The position numbers were made by a program, and so were the translations under genes. 26,536 nt of DNA from Pelargonium cotyledonis. Taxonomy: Eukaryota; Streptophyta; Magnoliopsida; Geraniales; Geraniaceae. The first letter of the stretch is position 1. The number at the start of each line of letters is the position of its first letter. Positions 1 to 10,768 of this stretch are shown piece after piece. Where the stretch lies: the NCBI GenBank assembly GCA_036897625.1, contig JAYMTA010000579.1, positions 1 to 26,536 of the forward strand. Reading direction: 5' to 3'. The notes under the pieces were generated by a model. The model worked only from the letters and a program-made list of their open reading frames with translations, was not told the origin of the DNA and did not search any database.

Positions 1-21
1 TATATATATATATATATATAT
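1..21. repeat. (TA)n microsatellite
   Basis: An uninterrupted TA dinucleotide run opens the window and may continue beyond its left edge. Confidence 0.9.
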
Positions 22-210
22 GTTTAATAGGATTATAAAGAGAATTCTACTCATAAAAAGTCTAGAGAGAGTTTCAATGTAAATTTTGACATGTGTGACA
101 CATAATTGGTTGGTGATAAAATGAGATACGCTTCAGAGCCAACGGAGTAGCTTGAGTTCTAACTCTTGGAGACACTGTTTGTGGGCGACGGGTGACCTTG
201 GGAACCCCAA

Positions 211-470
211 CGTGCCATTCAACCCACGCGGTGTGGAGTGGAGCCATTAGTAGCTTCTACCGCTTCATGTTGTGTCCTAGTGTCTATTTGTAGGTTTGGA
301 ACTTTCAAGTGTCTTTCGAGCATAACATGGTGGAGTGGAGCCTCAGTGATCATCCACCGCTTTGTGTAGCATCCTAGTGTCCCCCTATAATTTTGCATGT
401 CATTCAAACATCGCAGGGTGGAGTGGATTCCTTAGGAGCGTTTATGACTTAAGTAGTTTCTTACTGTCCT
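211..470. repeat. Decayed tandem repeat, about 90-97 bp period, three units
   Basis: The motif gtggagtgg recurs at 233, 330 and 418. In the first two units it is followed, about 45 bp later, by a related block ending in tcctagtgtc; a third, weaker block (gtcctagtaa) lies near 467. A further shared stretch resembling cattcaa precedes units 1 and 3. The units are strongly diverged, so this is an old array or the remnant of a repeat-containing element. No long open frame accompanies it. The rest of 22-1030 shows nothing recognisable. Confidence 0.5.
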
Positions 471-1029
471 AGTAAGATGAGGAGATTTGGAGGTGTTCCG
501 ACGAGAGAACATTTTATATATTAGAGGCTCTCATTGTGATCAAGTAGCATAACACCTTGGAGAGGCAGGGGGCTCTTTTTAAAAGTCTTGAAAACTAGGA
601 TGCTACTCTCGGTACTATCTTATGACACTCTCACCCTTGCCTCTTCCCAGAGAACAATTTCTTGGCATAGACCAAATTAAATCGAAACACAAAAATTCAA
701 GAACTACATTGAGTCTATTACCTTATATTTATAGGTTAAATTTGAGAGAGCTCCCTATACTGTGTGAATAAGAAAGCAACAAGGAAATAGATTAGAGCTC
801 CACAACGATAAAAAAAAATCAAGAACAAACACACTTGACAATGCTTAAAAGTCAAAGATTCTACACAAGCTAGTCATTTATTAGCATTTTACAAGAACTA
901 CTGCACAAAGCTTTCATGTTTTTGCATTCTAATAACAATCCTAGATGCACACACTTACATATAAAGTGCAAATCATACTCCTTTAAACCAACTTCTGGAT
1001 GCAATTAACTGTTGTGCCAATCCTTGGAA

Positions 1030-1296
1030 CTTTCTGTCTGTGACTCAGGACTTCACTGATGATGCAAAGATGCACGAGAACAAAATGCATGGCTGTTCCG
1101 CTGGAGGGTCTCTGTACAGAATATACATGTACCCCAAACCTCAAAATCTGACCCATCAAATATACAGACAGCTGGTACGTACAGCTACCAATTTGGCATT
1201 AAGGGTGACTACAGCTATTCCGTAACATAGGGGACTTCATCGAAACTAACCCAGCTATTTTAACATGACATCTTACAAAGAAACAACTGACGGCTT
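1030..1296 (-). other. Probable 3' UTR of DCP2
   Basis: This non-coding stretch lies directly downstream of the DCP2 stop codon. No coding frame of note is present on either strand. The polyadenylation site cannot be fixed from sequence alone, so the left boundary is a guess. Confidence 0.35.
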
Positions 1297-4200
1297 TTAA
1301 GAAGAAAAGGCAGCTTCCATTGCATGAAAGATTGGGGCAGTATTGAATCTGAAGTTTCTGAAGCTCTTGCCAGGGCCAGTGTCCGGTGGATGAGCATCAT
1401 TCACAGGTTTTGTTGACTGGCTCTCAATCGTCACTGTGCTACTGCTATTGCTGTTGCTATTCCCTGTAGAACCGTGCTTGGCTTTAAACACAGATATTCC
1501 TAAGCACACAACAAATTCAGCATATCATTCAGGTTTCAATTAATGGACAGGCAACTTTGGATGCTAAAAATGCAAAATCTCCAACAGAACGTAAATTGGG
1601 TACCCAAGTAATGGAAACAAACAAGCATCATCTAATCATTCTGCCAGCAATTCAACTGGAAAGATTCTTATTTTATTTAGTGGGATTCCGGCAATGACAG
1701 ATCATTTTGGTTGTCTGGCACTCATAAACTCTAAGAACAGAATCCCGTATTTTTCATGGATTGCAACATATGAATTGGAGAATGCAAATCACTCATTTAC
1801 AAATCTACAGCCATTTTTAAGGAAATTCTTTTTTTTATTATTATTATTTAATTTGTGCTTTTGGTTCATTTATATCTGATGTCAAAATACTACCAGAATA
1901 TTCCAAAGGGAAAAGGAGAAACCTTTTAGAGGCAGTTCAGGCCTTGGAGGCATTGGAGGCTGATGTCTTGAAATCCATGATTTCAAAGATCTGTATTAAA
2001 AAGTTCAATCAATCAAATATTGGACCAAAATACTACCACTTGAGAAGATTTGTCAAATCAAGCGCCAAATTACTCACGCCAGAAAAGGGGAAACCATGTA
2101 AAGCTTGAGGCCAGTGACCCCACGAGATATCACATCATTACTTGCAGGTTGAAGATCATCAAGTCGATGCCAAGCAATTTCCTGCAAGCAGATACAGAAA
2201 AGCATCTTCAATAATCAATCTTTACATGAAAAAAATAGAGAATTAAAACAAGTTAACTCATTTTAAAGGCCAATACAATACAAGTTATCAAAGATTCTTT
2301 TAATAGTTTATGAATGAAATGATGGCATACCATATCCTTGTTTTTCAAATTCTCAAACTAAACTTAGGTGATTAATAGAAGTTTTCTTCACAAACAATGA
2401 TTCTAACAATTAAATTTCCTACTTATTTCAGCTCTTCAAGAAAGTATTTGAACAAGCTTTAATAACCAACTGACGAGGGACCGTCAAAACAAAATTTGCG
2501 TGTATTTTAGATGCAGGCTTAGGCATAGTTTTAATAAAAATCGATTAGTTTATGTGTAGTATTTGTCTTTATTTAAAGCTTTGTGTAAGATTATTATTAG
2601 AATTTATGTCTTTGTTATTTTGGAAGCAGTTATCCGACTGCTCTGATTATAAGTAATGCTGTATGTTTTAATTTTGAAACAGTTTTGATGATATTCAAAT
2701 AAAATTCAGACTACTTCCCACATCTTTTCTGCTAACTTCGTAGATCCTTTCTTATGTCTTCTTCCTTTTCTCAATTTCTTTCTTCATTCTCTTAATTTTT
2801 ATTCTCAATCTACTGTCCTACATCATCTACTTTCCTGTGATCAAACACAGAATACTTGTGATTTTGAAAGGTCAATATGTAGCCCCAGTTGATAATGTCC
2901 AATCAATAATCATCTAAAAAAATGGAAAGGTTTAACTAAGACTGTAGGCAAACTGTTTCACATATGCAAGAAGCAGCAGTCTCAAACTTACCATTCTTTC
3001 AATGTGGGATGCTTTAACAATGTGAAATGTAATTTCCAAGTAAAAACAAGCGACAAAAATAAAATTAATGGAAGGATCACATACACTTATTTCTTTCTTT
3101 GTAAGTGGGGCAAAGGCAGTGTCATCCTTAACACCAGTAATAATATAGAGTCGAACTCTCTGTGGTCCAAATATCACTTCAATGTATTCATCTTTGTCAA
3201 GAAGCTTTTCAACATCGAACCCTGTTTCCTCCAAGACCTGCATTTTCCATAGTGAAGAACTTAATCAATAACTACATGGACATAAAGAGAAAGATCATGG
3301 ATCACCATTATTAAATTGGTGTTCCCTTACAGCTAGCAGCCAAGCAACTACACAAGTTATACAGAAAAACATGCAACGATAATTAAGTCAAAGTCAAAAG
3401 GCCAAAACCAAAACAGGAGTTTTTTCCACTCCGGCTAAAAAAAAGTTTAGAAGAAAAAGAATCTAGCAGGCCAATATGATAGTTGCAGGCTATCACCTCA
3501 GTAACACCATACCAATGATAGATTTTGTAACAACCATGTAATACAGGAGCAGTGAAATTTAGTTTCTATACATATGCCAGATTTTTTTAACAAAACTTCA
3601 TTCGTTCTGGCCAGCAAGTGCATTCAACTAGATTAGTAACATGACTAATAAAGAACTAGTTGTGATAGTCAAACCATTAATGCACTTAGGTTTTCAGGTT
3701 GAGGCCATATAAACTGGTGTTTAAGTCGATGAGAACATCAGAAAATTAGACCAACAGCCATACATAGACATAACACTCTACGATAAATACACTTACCTCT
3801 CGAATGGCACATGCATGGTCTTCCTCATCCTTATTCTTCTTTCCACGAGGAAAACTCCAGCTTGTTCCTTTCCACCCCTTCACTAGTATACACTGTCAAT
3901 AACAAAAAGCCAGCAGAAATGGGGTAAGAATGTCCGTACAAGATAAATTATGTCAAACAGTTAACACATTAGATAACTCTAATACATGGTACACAGTTTC
4001 TATTCTACATATCTGACTAATGTAACATATTGAAAAAGTAGCATGAAGATACAGATACTTCAGAACAAGAGGAGTGGAATATAGGAAACTCATAAACAGT
4101 GAGAAGGAAGTGGATCAGTGTACTGCATACCAGGTTGTGTACAAATGAATCCACCAACATTAGAAAGAGAGCAAATAAATACCATGCAAAAGGCATAATA

Positions 4201-6066
4201 AGCAAACTGCTAAGCAAAAACCAAAGCAGAATTCAAAATGGCATTATTCTCGCTAACATGAGAACAAAGGGGTGTTGCTAGCTATCATTAATAAATAAAA
4301 TAAAATCTCACCCGTTCAAAAGTTTCATCCAGAATGATTGCCCCAGTCACTGGAACTCGAACCTTGTAGGAGGTGAAGTCCTTAAAAATGTCATCTATAT
4401 GTGGAACATATGGTCTCAATACATCAGAATTGTTAAACACTTCAATATTAAGGAAGACAGAGAAACTGACAATTATTTCTGAAAAAGATAAAGCAAAGAA
4501 AAGGTAAACATGCTAAAAATGTAGGAATTTTTATAAATAACAATTTCTTGTAGCAAAGAAAGATATAAAAACATATATGGTAAACAGGATACTCAAAGAT
4601 GTGAATTCCTTCAAATTCAATGATTTCAGAGATGGATTTTTTTCCACTGAATTGTCCTCGTAGAACCAATGTGCATACTCCACAAGGAATAAGATCCTCT
4701 CAAATGACTGTTGATCTTCTTTTGGCACATTCAAAACGAACCGACTGCGGAAGAACATTACAAATAAATGAAGAAAGAGACTTCAGATCTAGATTAAGAT
4801 AAAAGGGTATATCCGGATATAAACTGTTAAATTTGACAACGGGCTACACATAATGGCTTGAGCTTTCTATGCTAAAAGGTTAACCTTGTTAGTAGGGTTT
4901 CGCTTCCACCATTATATTTAGCTCATTCACTTTATATTTATCGATGTGAGACACTTTATTACCCACTTCAACATAAACAAACACAAGAAACCCATAACTA
5001 ACAAGCTATTGTCAATCCTAGCATTTTATTCTCATAAGGAGGTAACTAAAGAGGTAATGGCTTATGAGTAGTGACCAAAATATAGCTGAAGTTATCCACA
5101 ACCAGAACAAGTACATCCACATAGTTCTAAACATCTACATGAAAGTGACTAGATAGCCACGACATTGTCTTAAGCCATGAGAAGATAATCCACTTTGATA
5201 GACTGTGAATTGCAGTGGCGCAAGAGTGATGCAACATAGTATTACTACATAGGGGAGGAAATGAAATAAATCATCCTCCAATGAACTATTCTCCATTTTG
5301 AAGCTAAGATAGAAAGATATCATAAACAAGATCAGTCAATCTTCCAAGATAGGCACACCATCCCCAGCCCAGGGGGCTTGGTGAAAGTTAACATATATAG
5401 AAACTGGAGCCGCCCTTGCAGCAACATGAATTATAAATCCAACCAATTGCATTGGCATTCACCACACAATTGCTGCATTAGCAATATCTATAGTCGAACT
5501 GCTAATATCACCAACACTATTGAACTGTTAAGGCATTTCCCCCAGCTAATAATGGACATCACTAAATTCTTTTCAGTATTTGGCTATTCTCCAACGAAGA
5601 AAAATGTAGTTGAGCAGTTCCATAGGTACACAAATATCAACACAAACTAGCTAACTGCATGACTAAACCTTAGTTCCTCAAATCCTCAACTAGTTTCAAT
5701 TTCTCTCCAGATAAACAGCTAGAACATTTGCCAATTACAGAACCATCAAACACACACACACACACACTTCCACATCGGGGACAAGACTCTTAAACCCTAA
5801 CAAACGAAGTCCAAAGAGAATGCATCATCTACAGCCACGTAATAGATTAGATCAGATCAAATCAAAACACAATTCGGCCCGAGCTCTGAACAGGGCCTCA
5901 AATTTCCATGTCTAAATATTGTTTTCAGGAAAAAAGAAGAAGATAAAGATAATGATTGAGAACGAGAAATAGGGAAGTGTACGGACCTGCAGAGATCGTC
6001 GAGGAGTTCTCGGGGAGGTAGGCCGTTCTTCAAGGGAGCGCTGGAAGATCGATGGAGGGATGACAT
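1297..6066 (-). CDS. DCP2: mRNA-decapping enzyme subunit 2 (DCP2), Nudix hydrolase
   Basis: DCP2 removes the 5' cap of mRNA in cytoplasmic P-bodies, releasing m7GDP and leaving a 5'-monophosphate RNA for 5'-3' decay; it works with DCP1. Eight coding exons join in frame with GT-AG introns: 6066-5987, 4744-4593, 4439-4312, 3892-3797, 3237-3085, 2181-2078, 1990-1923 and 1499-1297, giving 327 aa. The N-terminal box A domain (about residues 15-105) has the plant-type start [11 protein letters not shown] and the segment [18 protein letters not shown]. The Nudix fold follows. Its box GX5EX7REUXEEXGU runs from G137 ([16 protein letters not shown]) through VLEETGF at 153-159 and matches the consensus completely, including R151, E152, E155 and E156. 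Box B-like sequence ([14 protein letters not shown]) lies around 207-232. The C-terminal tail is low-complexity and ends in a conserved [14 protein letters not shown] segment. The tail looks shorter than that of Arabidopsis DCP2 as I recall it. The start ATG sits in good context after a short leader. Confidence 0.97.
5750..5767. repeat. (CA)n microsatellite in DCP2 intron 1
   Basis: A run of nine AC/CA units lies inside the 1.24-kb first intron of DCP2 (4745-5986). It could serve as a length-polymorphic marker. Confidence 0.9.
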
Positions 6067-6085
6067 GGCTGGAGATGAGAAAAAG

Positions 6086-6093
6086 AAACCCTA
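6086..6093. promoter_or_regulatory. telo-box (AAACCCTA) just upstream of the DCP2 start
   Basis: The octamer AAACCCTA lies 20 bp upstream of the DCP2 ATG, in the presumed leader or core promoter. On the coding strand it reads TAGGGTTT. Telo-boxes near start sites are common in plant genes for translation and RNA metabolism. The motif match is direct; function here is inferred. Confidence 0.5.
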
Positions 6094-6229
6094 GAATTGA
6101 GTTATGCGAGCAGTAGTGAAAGTGAAGGGACAATACAGTGTGGGAGAGGAGCTCTTTCAGTTCCTTGCAGAGAACAAAAAAGAGCTCCTTTTTGGGATCG
6201 AATTCGTTGGAGGTAAGAGCTACCAAAAA

Positions 6230-7829
6230 AATATGTTTTCTACGCTTCTCTACAAAACCTGCTTTCTCGTCTCCCTTCTATGTTTCTACTCGGTCCTCTT
6301 AGACCGGCTTGAAATACTATGTCTTTGGACGAACCGGCCAATGGAAACCGGCTCAATGGCTCCATAAGGAAGAGTGGACCGCCCGAGCGCTACGCGCCCG
6401 CGGTGAGCCGATGCCACCGGGATATTTGGGACGGATACATGAGTCCAATAGAAAGGGTCCCGACATCATCCAAGACCGTTTGAAGGTTGATAAGGGATGA
6501 CAAAATCCATATATTTGGTTCGACCGAACATTTTTAGTACGCACTTCACGGTGAGCCAAGGCACGTCATATGTGGTACATAACGATATGAATCCAACATG
6601 ATGGTTCTCGAAGGCATTGGAGCCCGTTTGGGAGATCAAAAAGGAATGACAAGTTCAGCCCGACTCATCTAAGTCATTTTTTTGAATATTTTTAATACAC
6701 ACTCTGTAGTGAAGCTATACCATTCAGATTTGCAAAACAACCGTACGAGTACTATGAGATCTATTATGAAGTCATCTTGATCAGTCCGAGGGTTCAAAAC
6801 AAGTTCCTTATATATGACTTGTTAGGATCCTACAACAGACTCTACTTGTTAGAGACTAATCATTTGTATGATTGTAATAGAGAATTTTTATTGCATCGGC
6901 TACATAGTTTTCTATTACATTTTTAAATATTCAGTTATTGTCTCTGTGATATGGATAACACTCTCAAAGATTTAACCATAAGATTGACTATCGATTCTTA
7001 CACTTGTTCCTAGTTGAGTATCACCAAGATACGGTCAATTGTTATACAATTTAGACTAGTATATTGTTGTTTGAAGACAAAATATTATCATATGAGATAA
7101 GAATGTCACTCAATAGTGTATGTGGTGGTTAGTGAACCATTACACTGGACCGACCAACAAGATAGTCTTTCATAAGATATTTTTTAACAACCATAAGTGA
7201 CTCTCTTAGATTTGTGGTGAAACGTATTGATCCTTAGAATTGAAATCATAATAGTCACCGCGATATGATTAGTCGTGCGCTTTGATTCAATCAAACGTCG
7301 TATGTGATATGATTGCTCACAGCACATATCATGAATACGATATATTAATGATCAAGTAATGATTTGTCCCTCCAGACTAGTAGTTCAATATCTCTAGATC
7401 TCTTGATGAACATGTGCTATACATATGTGCACCCCAAAAATACATAAAACATGTATTATAGTGATCATCTGTACTGATAACACGCTCTGTATCAAGAAAT
7501 CATATAATTATTCAGACTATATGTTTATGACTCATATTCAAATTAAAATATCAAAGAAAAAAATGATAGGACACATAGTAACTACTTTCCAAAGGGTTGG
7601 ACTTGTCTAAGTCAAGTCTCACAACCTGGGTAGCACTGATGTCTTGCTAGATGCATGCTAGTATGCCACTTAAGATTTATGGCGTCTTTGACGTCATTGG
7701 CGACGTTGTGAGATCTCATAGGACACACTCGTACAAACGATTGTGTAAGTGAGCATTTGCTAATCTATGCAAGTGTTTTGGAAAGTATTCCAAATATATA
7801 TACTCTAAACTAATGGAAACTCACAAATT
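6230..7829. other. Unclassified intergenic DNA, repeat-like, with a GC-rich island
   Basis: No gene can be supported here. About 6330-6480 is markedly GC-rich against its surroundings and carries short open frames on both strands (63 aa on plus at 6309-6500) that I do not recognise. The following 1.2 kb is AT-rich and non-coding. It contains the palindrome TGACGTCA at 7689-7696 and a hairpin at 7595-7626 (arms GGTTG/CAACC and GACTTG/CAAGTC). The general look is that of a decayed retroelement or other dispersed repeat, but no terminal repeats or enzyme domains are visible. Confidence 0.3.
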
Positions 7830-7862
7830 TTTTTTTTTAATGAGAAGGATGCAGCTTATATA

Positions 7863-8040
7863 TCAATGTTCAAAAGCGGTAGTACAGACACGATTAGTGG
7901 ACCACAATTTGGAAACACCTGATCTACCAAAATTGGCTAGTTTATCAGCCATTACAACATTCTGTCTACCTACCAGCTGAATAGCTGATTTACAAAAAAA
8001 GTTATCTAACAAAAAAAAATCCTTTACTGCATAATTGCAA
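7863..8040 (-). pseudogene. Fragment resembling the ORF2 RNase H-like C-terminal domain
   Basis: The minus-strand frame ending at 7863 includes AIQLVGRQNVVMADKLANFG and then a WST segment. This matches the usual C-terminal signature of plant LINE RNase H-like domains (a basic/Asn segment followed by AD-x-LA). It sits directly downstream of the ORF1 tail, which implies a large internal deletion with a junction near 8030-8060. The assignment rests on a short motif. Confidence 0.55.
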
Positions 8041-8055
8041 CTAGGGTCTTGTTGC

Positions 8056-9972
8056 TTATCTTCTATAATCCACCTGGGCATCATGCTCCATATCGGAAGG
8101 ATCTCCTCCCCTCTCCCCAGAGGAAGACTCACCAATCTGAAACAGCTTCACTCTTTTAGACTGGATCCTATCACCAAACAGAGTAGCATTTCTCTTAGGA
8201 GATCTCTCACTCTCCGAGCTGGAAGAACGAGAGCCATTAAGTCCATTTTCCACTTCTGACCTCCTAACTCTCCATTAACTTGGCGGTATCTTCAGAAAAC
8301 TTGGCCTGCTAGGAGAACCACCCTGAGCTTACATAAAAAAAGAAAGAGTTGATCCAGATGTCATGGACCATCTCTTATGAGCCACAAAGGCTAGCGAAGA
8401 AGTAGATCTGACTGGCCCCAAGAAGCGAGAAAGAGAAGAAGGGTTACGCTGAGCATTGAACTGGAAAACTGCATTAGACATCGGAGATGCTTGGCGCTGG
8501 ATTGAAGGAGGAGAAGGGTTCTGGGCCAAGGATGCAGCTAGTTCAGGAACAAGAACATCATTTTCTTCGAAAATATTACGACCAGGCCCAACCATGAGAA
8601 GCCCATTAACATCTTCCCCAATATGCAAATTATTTGGGTCTTGGGACTCCTGATGAGCTTGGTCTTAAACCAGTGGACACTTGGATTGGGGATCGGTGAA
8701 CTAGTAATGAAGTGGCGAATAACCGGTAAAGAGACCAGACCAGAGACCGGGTATTCTATCAGTCCTCCATTTGGCACAAATCGAACAACAAAGGAACCCA
8801 CGTGTAACATATTAAGAGCGTGAAAAGCCTCAAACACCCCTGACCGCTTGATGTACGGATCCAGATCAACGACTGTATGGATTACTTCCAGCTGTGCCAT
8901 GATCAACGAGCTAGAGCTTCCACTACCACCGATTGAGATGGTGGTGTCCAGGTCAGTTGACTCAGTGCTTTCCGACGAGCTAGGGTGGGTTAACCTTGGA
9001 GAAGATAACACTAATGGAGGAGCTTGGGGAACAGACAGATCTACTGGAACTGAAGAAAAACCCCCAAACTCAAAATCCGGATCATTTATGGTCTCTTTCC
9101 ACATTGACTCATTTCCCTTGTTTTTAGAAGTCTCCACTATCTGAATGGTTCTCTCCAAAGGCTCCGCCTGAATTGCTGGCAGTGGCTTCTTAAACTTATG
9201 AACCATCATTTCTCTAGCGAAAATGTGCCAACCAGGACGACACCTCATCTCTGGTAGAGGACTCCACCTCCAACGCATCTGTAAGGTTTCATCATATAGC
9301 TTGACCACCTCCTCAACAGTCTTGTTGCATGCACCATTCACATGACCCACGAAATCACAGACGAAACACATCTTACATATTCTTTCATACCTCAGTTGAA
9401 CCTAGACCTCAAGACCATTATCACATTTAACAATAGGTACCTGCAATAAGGGGTGAACAAAGATCCAACTCGACTTTGACCTTAGGGATAGACCACCAAT
9501 TTGACATCTTATGATTTGAATCATAAGACACGGTTTTTCCCGCCAAAGAACCCAAACGAGTAACAGACACAGTAGAGATCATATCAATAGAAATACCAAC
9601 AATATGAACCCAAATATTAGCTTTTGGAATCACTAGACCAAAAGAAGAGATACACTCTTTGACATTACCCATAACCAGAATAGCATCATCAATGTTCCAA
9701 ACATTTTCTTCCAATATCATTTCACAATCCTTAGGGGAGGAGAAAGAAATAATATACCATTTACTACAAAGACCAAACATAGAGAATGGACCATTAAGGA
9801 ACCATTGTTTGTTAAGACTCTAGTGAATTTTATTAGGACTGAAGTTCCTATAATCTACCAAACTGGCGATAACTAGTTTTGAGGGGTCCAGCTCAGACCC
9901 CAAACCGAAAACCATATACCTAGTGAGGAGGAGCCCACGGCCAGGAGGGGATTCAGACGCAAAAGGCTCCAT
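8056..9972 (-). pseudogene. LINE ORF1 relic: DUF4283-like domain plus CCHC zinc knuckle
   Basis: Translation from the ATG at 9972 gives MEPFASESPPGRGLLLTRYM and is cut by an in-frame stop at 9820-9822. The same frame resumes at 9780 with segments such as WYIISFSSPKDCEMILEENV and IWVHIVGISIDM, typical of the nucleic-acid-binding N-terminal half of plant LINE ORF1 proteins. A stop at 9427 and a frame change follow. The next frame reads QLRYERICKMCFVC then DFVGHVNGAC, a complete CX2CX4HX4C zinc knuckle at about 9327-9368. A Ser/Pro-rich tail follows and ends near 8538. A short Ser/Arg-rich frame (SSSESERSPKR) at 8056-8253 looks like the distal ORF1 tail. The ORF1 protein would bind element RNA, but this copy cannot be translated whole. 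Confidence 0.7.
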
Positions 9973-10540
9973 GAAAACAGAAGAAAATTCCAGAAACAGA
10001 GCAACATAAAAACAGAACAATGACTGAAGAAGACTAAATTGGACTCAACTTAGATCTGATAAAGAAGAGAAGAAGATGAAACGAACAGACTTTTACAATG
10101 ATTTATGTGCTTCAATATTTAATGCAAAGTCAACCCAAAACAAAAAGAAACATTATTTTATGATGGAATGATGATCCTAGGACATAGATATGGAGAAAGA
10201 TAGAGATTGTAGGGACACTAATAGGGAAAGACGTAAGGAAGAGAATGAAGTGAAAGTGATTTGATGCTAGTCCAAAAATGGACACAATAACACCTGATAA
10301 GCAATCCGAAAGATTGGTTGAGAAATGAAGAGTTGAAGATCAACGATAATAATAAGCGCAGATAGCATAGGCTTGAAGAAGCTCTAGAGAAAGTTTGGAG
10401 ACAAGGTAAAAGGTATTCGAGTCGGGAAGGGTTTCAACAACCTAAACCCAATTCAAAATTTCCACAAACTTATTTTTAAGAAAAATGATGTTTTGAGATA
10501 ACATGTGTAAGAAAGTTGGAGCAACTTAGTAAAACTAACG
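9973..10540. other. Intergenic DNA between the LINE relic and the GNAT promoter
   Basis: AG-rich on the plus strand in places (10060-10250). No coding frame or recognised repeat was found. Confidence 0.3.
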
Positions 10541-10619
10541 AACAGTACACACACGTGCGAGTAAATGGCCTACAGTTTAGATGGATGTATGTAAGAGAAA
10601 CAGTGCACACACGTGCGAG
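10541..10619. promoter_or_regulatory. Two copies of a 21-bp G-box element upstream of GNAT
   Basis: The sequences at 10541-10561 and 10599-10619 are the same 21-mer (AACAGT-A/G-CACACACGTGCGAG) with one difference. They are 58 bp apart and each holds the palindrome CACGTG (10552-10557 and 10610-10615). The G-box is the core site for plant bHLH (PIF-type) and bZIP (HY5/ABF-type) factors. Both copies lie about 150-220 bp before the GNAT start codon, a usual place for proximal promoter elements. The repeat is directly visible; light or ABA control of this gene is inference. Confidence 0.6.
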
Positions 10620-10768
10620 AGGGAGAGAATTTGTTAGCTAACTACTACTACTCTCTACTCCACAGTTCACAACCCCAATAACAACAACAATAATAATACA
10701 ACATTCCTCTAAAACCGATTGTCTGATAGTCTCCGTATCAATCCTGTGGAGTGTGTGTGATCCAAGAC

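Larger units (their letters stand above)
7830..9972 (-). mobile_element. Decayed LINE-type retrotransposon lacking nearly all of ORF2
   Basis: Read on the minus strand, the element starts with an ORF1-type protein (DUF4283-like region, then a CCHC zinc knuckle). It then jumps to a segment resembling the C-terminal end of the RNase H-like domain of ORF2 and finishes in a short 3' end with an A-rich tail (a T-run on plus at about 7830-7841). The endonuclease and reverse transcriptase, normally several kb, are absent. Stop codons and at least one frameshift break ORF1. I could not see a target-site duplication. The 5' limit is only the first Met of ORF1; the true end may be further right. Confidence 0.75.

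Noticed and set aside
5378-5650. 90-codon plus-strand open frame inside DCP2 intron 1
   Set aside because: It has no ATG at its start, no recognisable motif and lies antisense within an intron; it looks like a chance opening.
7595-7645. Possible Helitron 3' end (hairpin followed by ctaga)
   Set aside because: The terminal CTRRT is not matched and the distance from the hairpin is too long; no 5' TC end was found.
8848-9144. 98-codon plus-strand open frame
   Set aside because: It is the antisense shadow of the LINE ORF1 relic on the minus strand.
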